A DNA stretch of 64,000 nucleotides from Cyanobacteria bacterium FACHB-63 (GTDB taxonomy: Bacteria > Cyanobacteriota > Cyanobacteriia > Leptolyngbyales > Leptolyngbyaceae). The notes beneath the pieces are model-generated. The model had not been told where the DNA came from. It was given only the letters and a program-made list of their open reading frames with translations, and did not search any database. Of the stretch, positions 19,856 to 28,261 are shown in pieces. The position numbers and the translations under genes were made by a program. Position 1 is the first letter of the stretch. Each line of letters begins with the position of its first letter. The stretch spans positions 1 to 64,000 of the forward strand of contig JACJNX010000034.1 of the NCBI GenBank assembly GCA_014695255.1, written 5' to 3'.

Positions 19856-20728
19856 TCAAATTGGCTCATAAACCATTTGCGGAACCAATACCCCATCCAC
19901 TCGAATCTCCCCAATCCCCAAAAATCGCAAGCTTCGCTCCACGGAGTGTTCGCCCTTGATCCTTACAATTCCCGATCGCTCAAGTTCCAGCGCAATCTTT
20001 TGTCCTTGACACCAACGCTTCGCGATCGCGCTCTCCAACACAACTTCTGGTAAATGGAGCAGCACTGCTTCTGGCTCAATCAGAGGAACAGGCAGATCCT
20101 CGATCGTAGCGCTCTCGTTCAACTCAAAGCCACTACTTTCGGTTCTCAGCAGTTTTGCTAACGTTGCCCCTGTTCCCAGTTGCTCTCCCAAATCACGAGC
20201 GATCGAGCGGATATAGGTTCCACTGCCGCAAGCGATCGCCAGATCAAGTTCAGGAAAATCACCCGCTCTGAAATCTAAAATCTTCAAATCATAAATCTCA
20301 ACGGTACGGGCGGGAACCTCGATCGCTTGCCCCAATCGCGCTAGATCATACAGTCGTTTCCCTTGAACTTGAATCGCACTATAGTTCGGCGGAATCTGCT
20401 GAATCACCCCCTGAAACAACGGCAATTTTTCCTGAATCTGCTCTAAGCTCAGGTGCGAAACCGCTTGCTCAGTCAGGATCTCACCTTCAAGATCATCTGT
20501 TGTCGTCGTGATACCAAATCGAATCGTCGCTTGATACGCCTTATCCTGGCGGAGGTATTGCAGCAGGCGAGTCGCACGACCCAGCGCGATCGGCAAAACT
20601 CCTGTCGCTGCGGGATCAAGCGTCCCCGCATGACCCACTTTTTTCAGCCCATAAATCCGGCGAACCTTCGCGACACAATCATGCGAAGTTAACCCAAACG
20701 GTTTATTCAGGTTTAGAAACCCATCCAC
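19856..20728 (-). CDS. truB: tRNA pseudouridine-55 synthase
   Basis: Makes pseudouridine 55 in the T loop of tRNAs. The 290-residue protein has the N-terminal GFLNLNKPFGLTSHDCVAKV, the catalytic-Asp motif GHAGTLDPAATGVLPI, the YQATIRFGITTTTDDLEGE segment and the CGSGTYIRSIARDLGE motif. The start is GTG at 20728 with GGAG about 9 nt upstream, and that box lies inside the end of the upstream hydrolase gene, 4 nt away, so the two are probably cotranscribed and translationally linked. It is convergent with the second MCP gene. Confidence 0.96.
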   Translation of the reverse strand: MDGFLNLNKPFGLTSHDCVAKVRRIYGLKKVGHAGTLDPAATGVLPIALGRATRLLQYLRQDKAYQATIRFGITTTTDDLEGEILTEQAVSHLSLEQIQEKLPLFQGVIQQIPPNYSAIQVQGKRLYDLARLGQAIEVPARTVEIYDLKILDFRAGDFPELDLAIACGSGTYIRSIARDLGEQLGTGATLAKLLRTESSGFELNESATIEDLPVPLIEPEAVLLHLPEVVLESAIAKRWCQGQKIALELERSGIVRIKGEHSVERSLRFLGIGEIRVDGVLVPQMVYEPI

Positions 20729-20732
20729 GCGA

Positions 20733-22385
20733 TTATTCTCCGTTTAACTGCGCCACAGTCAACGACTGCACCAAGCTTAACCGTAGCGGATCTTGGGACA
20801 AGGTACGGGCATAAGCCGCCGAAAGATAAGGGCGATAGTCCGATCGATTAGCAATATAAGTCTGAAAAAACGCCAAACTCAAAGCGTTCACATAACGACG
20901 GGCAACGTTTGGAGCCTCACCAATCACCTCTGGTGGCAAAGGAACCCCCTGAGCATCGCCTTCTTGTAGAGCAGAAAAATGCGTTCCGCGATCGATCAAG
21001 GCTAAATATCGCTCTGGTGCTTTCAACCAGGTAAACGGCTGGATCTGCTCCGGCAAAGCAGGCGCAACCGTATCGGCATTCCCCGTAATGACCATCGTTG
21101 GCGTTTCGATCTGCGCGATCGCCGCTTGTCCAAAGACGCTGCTCGTAATCGGGTTAATCGCAATAATCGCTTTCACCCGTGAATCGCTCAGATTATAAGA
21201 AATCGGCGGCAGTGCTCCAGCGCGGCATTGCAGCAACAGCGACAAATTCAGCGTTCGATCGATTTCGGCGGGCTGGCACGATCGCTGGAGTTGCTGGAAA
21301 TTAATCGGCGCACCCGCCAGCGCCATCACCGTGTAGCCCCCAAACGACTGCCCCAACAGACCGACTTGTTTGACATTTAAACTCCGATAGCGCGGATCGG
21401 TGTTGACTTTGCGCTCTAGCTCATCTAACAAATATTTGATGTCTAACGGTCGATCGATAAATTCACTCGGAGTCGTCACTTCATTTACCGTTCCACCGAC
21501 CAGCGCTTGAAGCTGTTTGGCATTACTTCCCGGATGTTCGGGCACTGCCACGGCAATCCCATGTGAAGCCAAATGCTCTGCAAGATAGCGGAACGTGCCT
21601 CGATCGGAACCCAGTCCGTGTGAAATTACAACAACCGGAACTGAGGCGCTTAACGGCTCCCGACGGGCAACGGGCAAGTAAACATCAACCGGAAACACCC
21701 GCTCTCGCCCTAAAGCCTGCACAAATCCTCGCGATCGATCGACTAATCTCAGCGCATCCTTTTGAAATCCATAAGCGCCCCGAACTGACAAATCGGGAAC
21801 GGCACCCCCCGGTAACGGCGTGGTGTCTGAACTGGAGAGTTGGGTGATCTTTTGCGTTGCCCGGTTTGTTTGATTGATCAAATCCCCCAACTCTCCAGCA
21901 ATGTCTAAACTGCGCTGTAAATCAACTCGCAGTCCACGAGTCGGGAATTTACGCAGCACATTCAGCGCGGTCAATCCTTCTGGATCTGCCGATGCCAGGA
22001 TCAAGGCAGCCCGAATTGCAAAAAAACCAGTATCGCGAGAGTCTGGCTGAATAATCTGCCCAAACCGCCGCAGTAGAATCTCCCCTTGCTGCGTGTAGAG
22101 AAACTGCGACACCGCGATCGGAGTTAAATCTGCCCGTGTCAGCAATGCTTTTCGTAGCGTTTGCAGTTGTTCAGGCGTGACATACTGCGAATAGACATAG
22201 AGATCGCTGTCCAATGTGCCAGTGCGGGCGTAAGCTTCAAGCGACGAAACTGAAATCGATCGCTCCAAAATCCCATACGTCAAGAAGACACGCTCAGCCC
22301 CCCAAACCGGACGACTCACACCGGCGATCGACATCCATCCCCCGATCGCACAAAGCGCAACCTTTAACCGCTTAAACTTTCGCAT
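20733..22385 (-). CDS. exported alpha/beta hydrolase with DUF1400 domain
   Basis: A 550-residue protein found mainly in cyanobacteria. A signal peptide (MRKFKRLKVALCAIGG to PVWGAE) leads into a DUF1400 region of about 150 residues (LTYGILERSISVSSLEAYARTG). The alpha/beta hydrolase domain follows: oxyanion motif VVISHGLGSDRG, nucleophile elbow LLGQSFGGYTV (Ser), acid region TPTMVITGNADTVAP and catalytic His in LIDRGTHFSAL. The hydrolase part resembles PAF-acetylhydrolase/dienelactone-type esterases; its substrate is unknown. The start at 22385 gives a clean signal peptide; in-frame starts at 22424 (ATG) and 22451 (TTG) would add an unlikely extension. Confidence 0.85.
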   Translation of the reverse strand: MRKFKRLKVALCAIGGWMSIAGVSRPVWGAERVFLTYGILERSISVSSLEAYARTGTLDSDLYVYSQYVTPEQLQTLRKALLTRADLTPIAVSQFLYTQQGEILLRRFGQIIQPDSRDTGFFAIRAALILASADPEGLTALNVLRKFPTRGLRVDLQRSLDIAGELGDLINQTNRATQKITQLSSSDTTPLPGGAVPDLSVRGAYGFQKDALRLVDRSRGFVQALGRERVFPVDVYLPVARREPLSASVPVVVISHGLGSDRGTFRYLAEHLASHGIAVAVPEHPGSNAKQLQALVGGTVNEVTTPSEFIDRPLDIKYLLDELERKVNTDPRYRSLNVKQVGLLGQSFGGYTVMALAGAPINFQQLQRSCQPAEIDRTLNLSLLLQCRAGALPPISYNLSDSRVKAIIAINPITSSVFGQAAIAQIETPTMVITGNADTVAPALPEQIQPFTWLKAPERYLALIDRGTHFSALQEGDAQGVPLPPEVIGEAPNVARRYVNALSLAFFQTYIANRSDYRPYLSAAYARTLSQDPLRLSLVQSLTVAQLNGE

Positions 22386-22661
22386 CTTGATCACGCGCTG
22401 GAATTCTAGTCTTGTCTGCCTCATTCTGGCGCACAGATAAACTGGCGACAAGACAAATCATCTCGTACTCCAGCAAAGATCTACCCTCTGATGAATGGTG
22501 AAATAAACACCCTCTGATTTAAGTTTAATGATTGCGCGTACGCTGCCTTCTAGAAAACCTTCTAAGATGAAGGAGCTTATTGAGTTGCGATCGGTAATTG
22601 CACTCTCAGATTTAACCGTCTCGATTGCGACGCTTCCTCATCTTCTTCTGTACGCAGCACC

Positions 22662-24407
22662 ATGACAGCATTTTGGGATCGTTTGCTTGATTCAAGCTCC
22701 TATATTCCGCACGGACACTGCTATCTTTGGCAAACTGGGCTGGTGTGGCTTCACATCACAGGCGATGCGCTGATTGCACTCTCCTACTACTCAATTCCGA
22801 TCACCCTGTTTTTCTTTGTGCGGAAGCGTCAAGATCTACCGTTTGAGTGGATTTTTCTGCTATTTGGAGCTTTTATTATTTCCTGCGGAACGGGTCATTT
22901 GCTCGACATTTGGACGTTGTGGCATCCGGACTACTGGATTTCAGGCGGCTTAAAAGCGGTGACTGCGATCGTGTCAGTCCTGACTGCTGTGGAACTTTAT
23001 CCGCTGATTCCCAAAGCGTTGGCACTGCCCAGCCCAACCCAACTTGCTCTCACCAATCAAGCGCTCCAAGTTCAAATCGGAGAACGCCGTCAGGCTGAAC
23101 TAGAACTAAAGCGCCATCAAGACCAACTTGAAGAATTAGTGGCACAACGTACTGCTGAACTGACGGCGATTAATAAGCAACTTCAGCAAGAAATTGTCGA
23201 GCGCCAGCGCATTCAGGAAGAACGAGAATTGTTGTTGCAGCGAGAGCAACGAGCGCGAGAACAAGCTGAGTCTGCCAATCGCGTCAAAGATGAATTTCTT
23301 GCCGTTCTGTCCCACGAACTTAGAACCCCGCTCAATCCGATTTTGGGTTGGACAAAACTTTTACAGCGACAGCAGCTAAACCCAGAGAAAGCAGCGATCG
23401 CCCTCGACACGATCGAGCGCAATGCCAAACTACAAGCGCAGCTAATCGAAGACCTGCTGGATATTTCTCGCATAATGGGCGGAAAGCTGACCCTCAATGC
23501 TGCTGCAACCGACCTAAAGACGGTAATGCTTGCGGCGATTAGTACCGTTTCCCTAGCGGCTGAAGCAAAACAGATTCGGATCGAAACCCACTTTGATGCG
23601 GGGGTCGGACAAGTTCTGGGAGATGCCGGACGATTGCAGCAGGTAGTGTGGAACTTGCTCTCCAATGCAGTGAAGTTTACACCCGAAGGCGGTCGAGTCG
23701 AAGTGAGCTTAGCTCATCGGACGAATGAGCGCTCAGACTCTGCTACCATTACCGTCCGAGATACGGGCAAGGGAATTGGGGCGGCTGCGCTTCCGCATGT
23801 GTTCGATCGCTTCTGGCAAGAAGACAGTACCAATACGCGCCAATTTGGTGGTTTAGGGTTAGGGCTGGCAATTAGTCGTCAAATTGTGGAGCTTCACGGT
23901 GGGATTATTACTGCCGAAAGCGCAGGTGAGGATCAGGGAGCGACCCTTACGGTGAGTTTGCCCCTTTGCGCTACGGCTGCGGTTGTGGCTCCAGAACGAT
24001 CGCGCCCTGAAGAAAATTCGACTTTAGCAGGGCTGCATATCTTAGTGATTGATGATAGTTGTGACTCTCGCGAGTTTGCTGCATTCGTTCTGAGTCAGGC
24101 AGGCTCAGAGGTGACAGTGGTTGATTCTGCCAAAGCTGCTCTGCATATGCTGTCTAACTCTTGCCCAGATGTGATTATCTGCGATATTGGGTTACCAGAA
24201 ATGAGTGGTTACGAATTCATTCAACAGCTCCGATCGCGTCCGGCAGAGCAAGGGGGTAGAGTGGTAGCCATTGCCCTAACTTCTTATGCAAGCGACGACG
24301 ATCAGAAGCTTGCGATCGAGTCTGGATTTCAGCAGCATTTATCTAAGCCGGTCGAACCGGAGCGCTTGATTCAGACGATCGCAGCAGTCTGCCAGCCCGT
24401 TGCGTAG
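22662..24407 (+). CDS. hybrid histidine kinase with ETR1-type ethylene-binding domain
   Basis: A 581-residue membrane kinase. The first 120 residues form three hydrophobic helices that match the ethylene-binding domain of plant ETR1 and of Synechocystis Slr1212 (SynEtr1): ALIALSYYSIPITLFFFV and FGAFIISCGTGHLLDIWTLW. Every residue known to matter for copper/ethylene binding in ETR1 (Asp25, Tyr32, Ile35, Pro36, Ile62, Cys65, His69) is present at a constant offset of ten: Asp35, Tyr42, Ile45, Pro46, Ile72, Cys75, His79. A coiled coil (about 125-205) leads directly into HisKA (phospho-His218 in LSHELRTPLNP). The ATPase domain follows (VWNLLSNAVKFTPEGG, DTGKGIG, GGLGLGLAI). A C-terminal receiver has its Asp in VIICDIGLPEMSGYE. 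No GAF domain lies between, unlike ETR1 and Slr1212. The ligand is inferred, not shown. Confidence 0.92.
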   Translation: MTAFWDRLLDSSSYIPHGHCYLWQTGLVWLHITGDALIALSYYSIPITLFFFVRKRQDLPFEWIFLLFGAFIISCGTGHLLDIWTLWHPDYWISGGLKAVTAIVSVLTAVELYPLIPKALALPSPTQLALTNQALQVQIGERRQAELELKRHQDQLEELVAQRTAELTAINKQLQQEIVERQRIQEERELLLQREQRAREQAESANRVKDEFLAVLSHELRTPLNPILGWTKLLQRQQLNPEKAAIALDTIERNAKLQAQLIEDLLDISRIMGGKLTLNAAATDLKTVMLAAISTVSLAAEAKQIRIETHFDAGVGQVLGDAGRLQQVVWNLLSNAVKFTPEGGRVEVSLAHRTNERSDSATITVRDTGKGIGAAALPHVFDRFWQEDSTNTRQFGGLGLGLAISRQIVELHGGIITAESAGEDQGATLTVSLPLCATAAVVAPERSRPEENSTLAGLHILVIDDSCDSREFAAFVLSQAGSEVTVVDSAKAALHMLSNSCPDVIICDIGLPEMSGYEFIQQLRSRPAEQGGRVVAIALTSYASDDDQKLAIESGFQQHLSKPVEPERLIQTIAAVCQPVA

Positions 24408-24613
24408 AGGCTCTATCGGAGCCAAGCAGAGCGATTCGCAGCATAGACAGAGAACAAATTGCGACTTTCGATCGACATCGATTTCGCAATTAAGTTCTAT
24501 AAAGATTTATACAACCAAGTTTTATTTTATTTTTTGTTCGGGAGTATTACTTCAGCTAATTTTTAGTGATAGGATTAACCCCCGAATCTTACATTTCATC
24601 AAAGGTTATCTAG

Positions 24614-24838
24614 ATGGCAGTTTTATCATCCGAAGTCAACGAACAGACACAGACGGAAGAGAGCGACTCACGCTTAGTCCGCTATCTCAAAGAAGAGTTA
24701 GCCGTTCCGGATGAGTCGATCGAGCTAGCGATGCGCCACTGTGAACAAGAACGCGGTACGTTGCCGATGGTGCTGTGGCGCTACGGATTCGTTTCAATCG
24801 ACCAACTGAACCAAATTTTTGACTGGATGGAGCGCTAG
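24614..24838 (+). CDS. DUF2949 small protein
   Basis: A 74-residue soluble protein of a cyanobacterial family of unknown function (DUF2949). It shows the typical pattern LVRYLKEELAVPDESIELAM, then LPMVLWRYGFVSIDQLNQIF and a closing DWMER. It has no signal peptide or membrane segment and is probably all helical. It follows the ethylene-receptor-like kinase by 206 bp in the same direction, and ends 1 nt from the end of the convergent DUF3611 gene. Coexpression with the kinase is possible but not shown. Confidence 0.8.
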   Translation: MAVLSSEVNEQTQTEESDSRLVRYLKEELAVPDESIELAMRHCEQERGTLPMVLWRYGFVSIDQLNQIFDWMER

Positions 24839-24839
24839 G

Positions 24840-25397
24840 TTACTGCTTGCTCATTTTATTCAGCAGCCAAAGTGAGGTCGAAATGGCGACAAACTGCGCC
24901 AAAATCACATTGATGCTTGCTTGCACCACAAGAATGTCAATGGGTTGAATGAATTTTGCCGGATCGACGTTGACAAAACCTGCAAACCCCTGATTGACCG
25001 CTTTGCCAAACAGCAAACCAACGATCGCCTCTGCCCCCAAGAGCGCTAAGAGGGTTCCCACTAAACTCGCAATTAATCCAGTCCGAATTGTTTGAATCGC
25101 CTCCGCTTTTTTCGGTCGAGCTGCTGCCGCTCCATTCAGCCGCCGTCCGATCACCACATACTTTGTCAATGACCAGAACATATTGAATCCCAAGACCGCA
25201 ATTCCACAGATGGTCAGCACGACTCCAACGCCGGTTCCTGGATTGTTGGCGGCTGGTGTGCGAGTGGAAACGGCAGCAAACAGCAAGATCGCACTCGAAA
25301 TCACGGTCAGCACCAACTGAAACCAAAAACTAAACCAACCCGCAAATCGGAATGTGCTTGCAATTTCTCGAAGCGTGGGGGAGTCAGATTTTGCCAT
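24840..25397 (-). CDS. DUF3611 membrane protein
   Basis: A 185-residue integral membrane protein resembling the cyanobacterial and plastid DUF3611 family. Four hydrophobic segments are visible: FWFQLVLTVISSAILLFAAV, VVLTICGIAVLGFNMFWSL, TGLIASLVGTLLALLGAEAI and VQASINVILAQFVAISTSLW. The opening LREIASTFRFAGWFSFWFQ is characteristic. The function is unknown. It is a single gene, convergent with DUF2949 and divergent from the hydrolase gene to its right. Confidence 0.82.
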   Translation of the reverse strand: MAKSDSPTLREIASTFRFAGWFSFWFQLVLTVISSAILLFAAVSTRTPAANNPGTGVGVVLTICGIAVLGFNMFWSLTKYVVIGRRLNGAAAARPKKAEAIQTIRTGLIASLVGTLLALLGAEAIVGLLFGKAVNQGFAGFVNVDPAKFIQPIDILVVQASINVILAQFVAISTSLWLLNKMSKQ

Positions 25398-25531
25398 AAC
25401 AGATCACACAGAAGCTAGATCCAGCTTATATCAATTTAGGACAGGCGATTCCAGCACTTCAATCTGGTTAAACCTGGATCGTGTTGCAGCAAACATTCAA
25501 CCGAATCAGCCTTTACGGTAGGATGAAACTT

Positions 25532-26443
25532 ATGCCTACTCTTCCTATTTCGGGAGTCCCGCACGCCTACGAGCTGACGGCTCCCACCTCAAACTCTGTC
25601 GTTCTGGTATTCATTCACGGCTGGATGCTGAGCCGCAATTATTGGCAACCTCTGATTGATCAGTTGTCCTCGGATTATCAGTGTTTGTCCTATGATTTGC
25701 GGGGTTTTGGTGAGTCCCAACCGCGAGCTGCGGCTTGCTTGCCTGCTGTGGATGATCGATCTAGTGGGTCAGTTGCCGTCGCGACGCAGAACGCGATCGC
25801 GCAGTACAGTCTGCTTGCTTATGCGAGGGATTTAGGAATGCTGTTGAAGCAGTTGCAGATTCCTGAAGTTTGGCTGATTGGGCATTCACTCGGCGGATGT
25901 GTGGCGCTGTGGGCAGCCGACCAAATGCCGGAACAGGTTCGGGGCGTGATTTGCTTGAATTCCGGTGGCGGTATCTATCTGAAAGAAGCGTTTGAGCGGT
26001 TTCGATCGGCAGGTCAGCAGATGGTGAAACTGCGCCCAAAATGGTTAGCGCAGGTGCCGTGTCTGGATTTGCTGTTTCAGCGGGCGAATGTGGCGAGCGT
26101 GATTGAGCGATCGTGGGGTCGGCAACGCGTGATTGATTTTGTTAATGCGGATCAAGAAGCCGCGATCGGGACGTTATTGGATTCGACCACGGAAGCCGAG
26201 GTGCATCGTTTACCGCAAGTCGTGGCGCGGTTATCACAGCCGCTTTATTTTATTACTGGGTCGAAAGATACGGTGATGGAACCGAAGTATGTGCGTCATT
26301 TAGCTAGTTTTCATCCGCTATTTGGCGATGGGGCGGACAATGTTCTGGAGCTTCCCGATTGCGGTCATTTATCAATGCTAGAGAAAACCGATTCTGTTGA
26401 ATCGCACATTCGCAGCGTTTTGGAACAGCTTTGTACTGATTAA
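25532..26443 (+). CDS. alpha/beta hydrolase
   Basis: A 303-residue cytoplasmic hydrolase. The catalytic elements are LVFIHGWMLSRNYW (oxyanion loop), VWLIGHSLGGCVALW (nucleophile Ser), FITGSKDTVMEPKYV (acid) and LPDCGHLSMLE (His). The family covers esterases, haloperoxidase-like proteins and C-C bond hydrolases, and the substrate cannot be read from sequence. The ATG at 25532 has AGGA 8 nt upstream; an ATG at 25523 overlaps that box, and a GTG at 25481 is less likely. The next gene, a glycosyltransferase, starts 111 bp downstream. Confidence 0.88.
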   Translation: MPTLPISGVPHAYELTAPTSNSVVLVFIHGWMLSRNYWQPLIDQLSSDYQCLSYDLRGFGESQPRAAACLPAVDDRSSGSVAVATQNAIAQYSLLAYARDLGMLLKQLQIPEVWLIGHSLGGCVALWAADQMPEQVRGVICLNSGGGIYLKEAFERFRSAGQQMVKLRPKWLAQVPCLDLLFQRANVASVIERSWGRQRVIDFVNADQEAAIGTLLDSTTEAEVHRLPQVVARLSQPLYFITGSKDTVMEPKYVRHLASFHPLFGDGADNVLELPDCGHLSMLEKTDSVESHIRSVLEQLCTD

Positions 26444-26554
26444 CGGCTTGTTCTATAGCGATCTTGTTTGAGAAGTTTGTGTCCTGATCGCCGCTTTTCA
26501 ATTGCCTCGTTCCATGTCACACTACCGCTTGGTTTGATCTTGGATGTAGAGTAC

Positions 26555-28258
26555 ATGAACGATCAGATAGATGCGCCAGGGAAAACACGATCGCTAATCT
26601 TGGAGCGATGTTTTGCGATCGTTTGGGTTCTTGCATTAGGCGGAATTGCATTTTTTAATCAGTTGGGCAGCATCGGATTGGTGGATGAGACAGAGCCGCT
26701 GTTTGTAGAGTCGGCGCGGCAAATGACTGTTACCGGAAATTGGATTACGCCGTATTTTAATCAGGTGACTCGGTTTGATAAGCCGCCCTTGATTTACTGG
26801 CTGATGGCGATCGCGTTTAAAACGGTTGGCGTAAATGAATGGGCAGCGCGATTGCCCTCTGCGATCGCGGGAACCGTTTTGGTCGGTTTTTGTTTCTATA
26901 CGATTCGGCAATTTGTTCCATTGAGAATTGCACCGTACTTGGGATCAGCGATCGTTGCGTTTAATTTGATCACGCTGTTCTTCGGGCGGTTGGGCTACTC
27001 AGATATGTTGCTGAGCGCCTGTTTTGGTGGATCGCTGCTGGCGTTTTTTTTCGGCTATGTGCGATCAGATCAGCGCTGGTATCGGGCGTTTTATGTGCTG
27101 ATGGGACTGGCAGTTTTAACGAAAGGGCCGGTTGGAGTCGTGTTGCCGAGTGTGATCGTTCTCGTCTTTCTATTTTGGGCAGGAAACTTGCGTGAAGTGC
27201 TGCGCGAGATGAAACCGATTCAGGGAACAGGAATTTTTCTGTTGGTGAGCGTGCCTTGGTATTTGCTAGCGTATCTTCAAAACGGCAATGCCTTTATTCA
27301 ATCGTTTTTCGGGCTGCATAATGTTGAACGCTTTACCAATGTGGTGAATCAGCATTCTGGCGCTTGGTACTATCATTTGGTGATTGTGCTAGTTGGGTTT
27401 TTCCCTTGGTCGCTCTGCTTGCCTGCGGCGATCGTTCATGCGGTAAGGCAACCCAAATGGCAGCAAGACCCAAGATCACAGCACCTTGGCAAGTTCGCGC
27501 TGGTGTGGTTTGCGGTTGTGCTGATCTTCTTCACGATCGCGGTTACAAAATATATTACCTATACTTTACCGCTATATCCCGCAGCAGCGATTCTTGTTAC
27601 GTTGTGGTTTGTGCATCATTCTTCACAACCAAGGCAGCCCATCTCGGTTAAGACTACCGTATACTTTAGCATTGCTATTTCTGTTGCTGTTGGTATTCTT
27701 ATTTTCTACAGTCCAAATTGGCTAAATCGTGATCCAGCCATGCCGAATTTGGGATTAAGAATGCAGCAGTCTGGATTGCAGCATATTGGTGCATCGATTT
27801 GGATTACAGCCGCGATCGTTGGATTAATTTTAGCGATTCAGTATCGATTGCGTTGGTATTGGGCTGTGAATCTTGTTGCTCTTGCAGCATTTATTCTATT
27901 TTTTATCACTCCTGCAGTCAGCATTATCGACTCAGTTCGACAATTACCCCTGCGTCAAATTGCTCAGGCGACGATCGAAGATCGACGACCGACCGAACCT
28001 ATCGTGATGGCAACCGATGCGTTTGAGAAACCGAGCTTAGTGTTTTATACGCGCCAGCCAATCACCTTTCTCAATCGCGCTCGAATGATTCAGCCACATT
28101 TACAAAAGCTGCGGAAAGAAGGAAAAACAACCTCGATCGTGATGATCACCACTCCAACCGCATTGCAAGAAGGAAAGGTGAAACCAAATCAGTACCAACT
28201 GCTTCAACAGTATCGTCAGTATCAACTTGTGCGCGTTCCAATTCGTTCTTCAAAATAA
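26555..28258 (+). CDS. GT39/ArnT-like membrane glycosyltransferase
   Basis: A 567-residue multi-pass protein of the PMT/ArnT superfamily, which moves a sugar from a lipid carrier onto a lipid or protein on the outer face of the membrane. The first periplasmic loop holds the catalytic acidic motif LVDETEPLFVESARQM and the family-typical RFDKPPLIYWLMA. About ten further hydrophobic helices follow, then a soluble C-terminal part. The start at 26555 (MNDQID) is preferred over an upstream frame extension at 26468 that has no family support. Another gene of the same superfamily starts 3 nt after its stop, so the pair is one operon. Confidence 0.88.
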   Translation: MNDQIDAPGKTRSLILERCFAIVWVLALGGIAFFNQLGSIGLVDETEPLFVESARQMTVTGNWITPYFNQVTRFDKPPLIYWLMAIAFKTVGVNEWAARLPSAIAGTVLVGFCFYTIRQFVPLRIAPYLGSAIVAFNLITLFFGRLGYSDMLLSACFGGSLLAFFFGYVRSDQRWYRAFYVLMGLAVLTKGPVGVVLPSVIVLVFLFWAGNLREVLREMKPIQGTGIFLLVSVPWYLLAYLQNGNAFIQSFFGLHNVERFTNVVNQHSGAWYYHLVIVLVGFFPWSLCLPAAIVHAVRQPKWQQDPRSQHLGKFALVWFAVVLIFFTIAVTKYITYTLPLYPAAAILVTLWFVHHSSQPRQPISVKTTVYFSIAISVAVGILIFYSPNWLNRDPAMPNLGLRMQQSGLQHIGASIWITAAIVGLILAIQYRLRWYWAVNLVALAAFILFFITPAVSIIDSVRQLPLRQIAQATIEDRRPTEPIVMATDAFEKPSLVFYTRQPITFLNRARMIQPHLQKLRKEGKTTSIVMITTPTALQEGKVKPNQYQLLQQYRQYQLVRVPIRSSK

Positions 28259-28261
28259 TTC

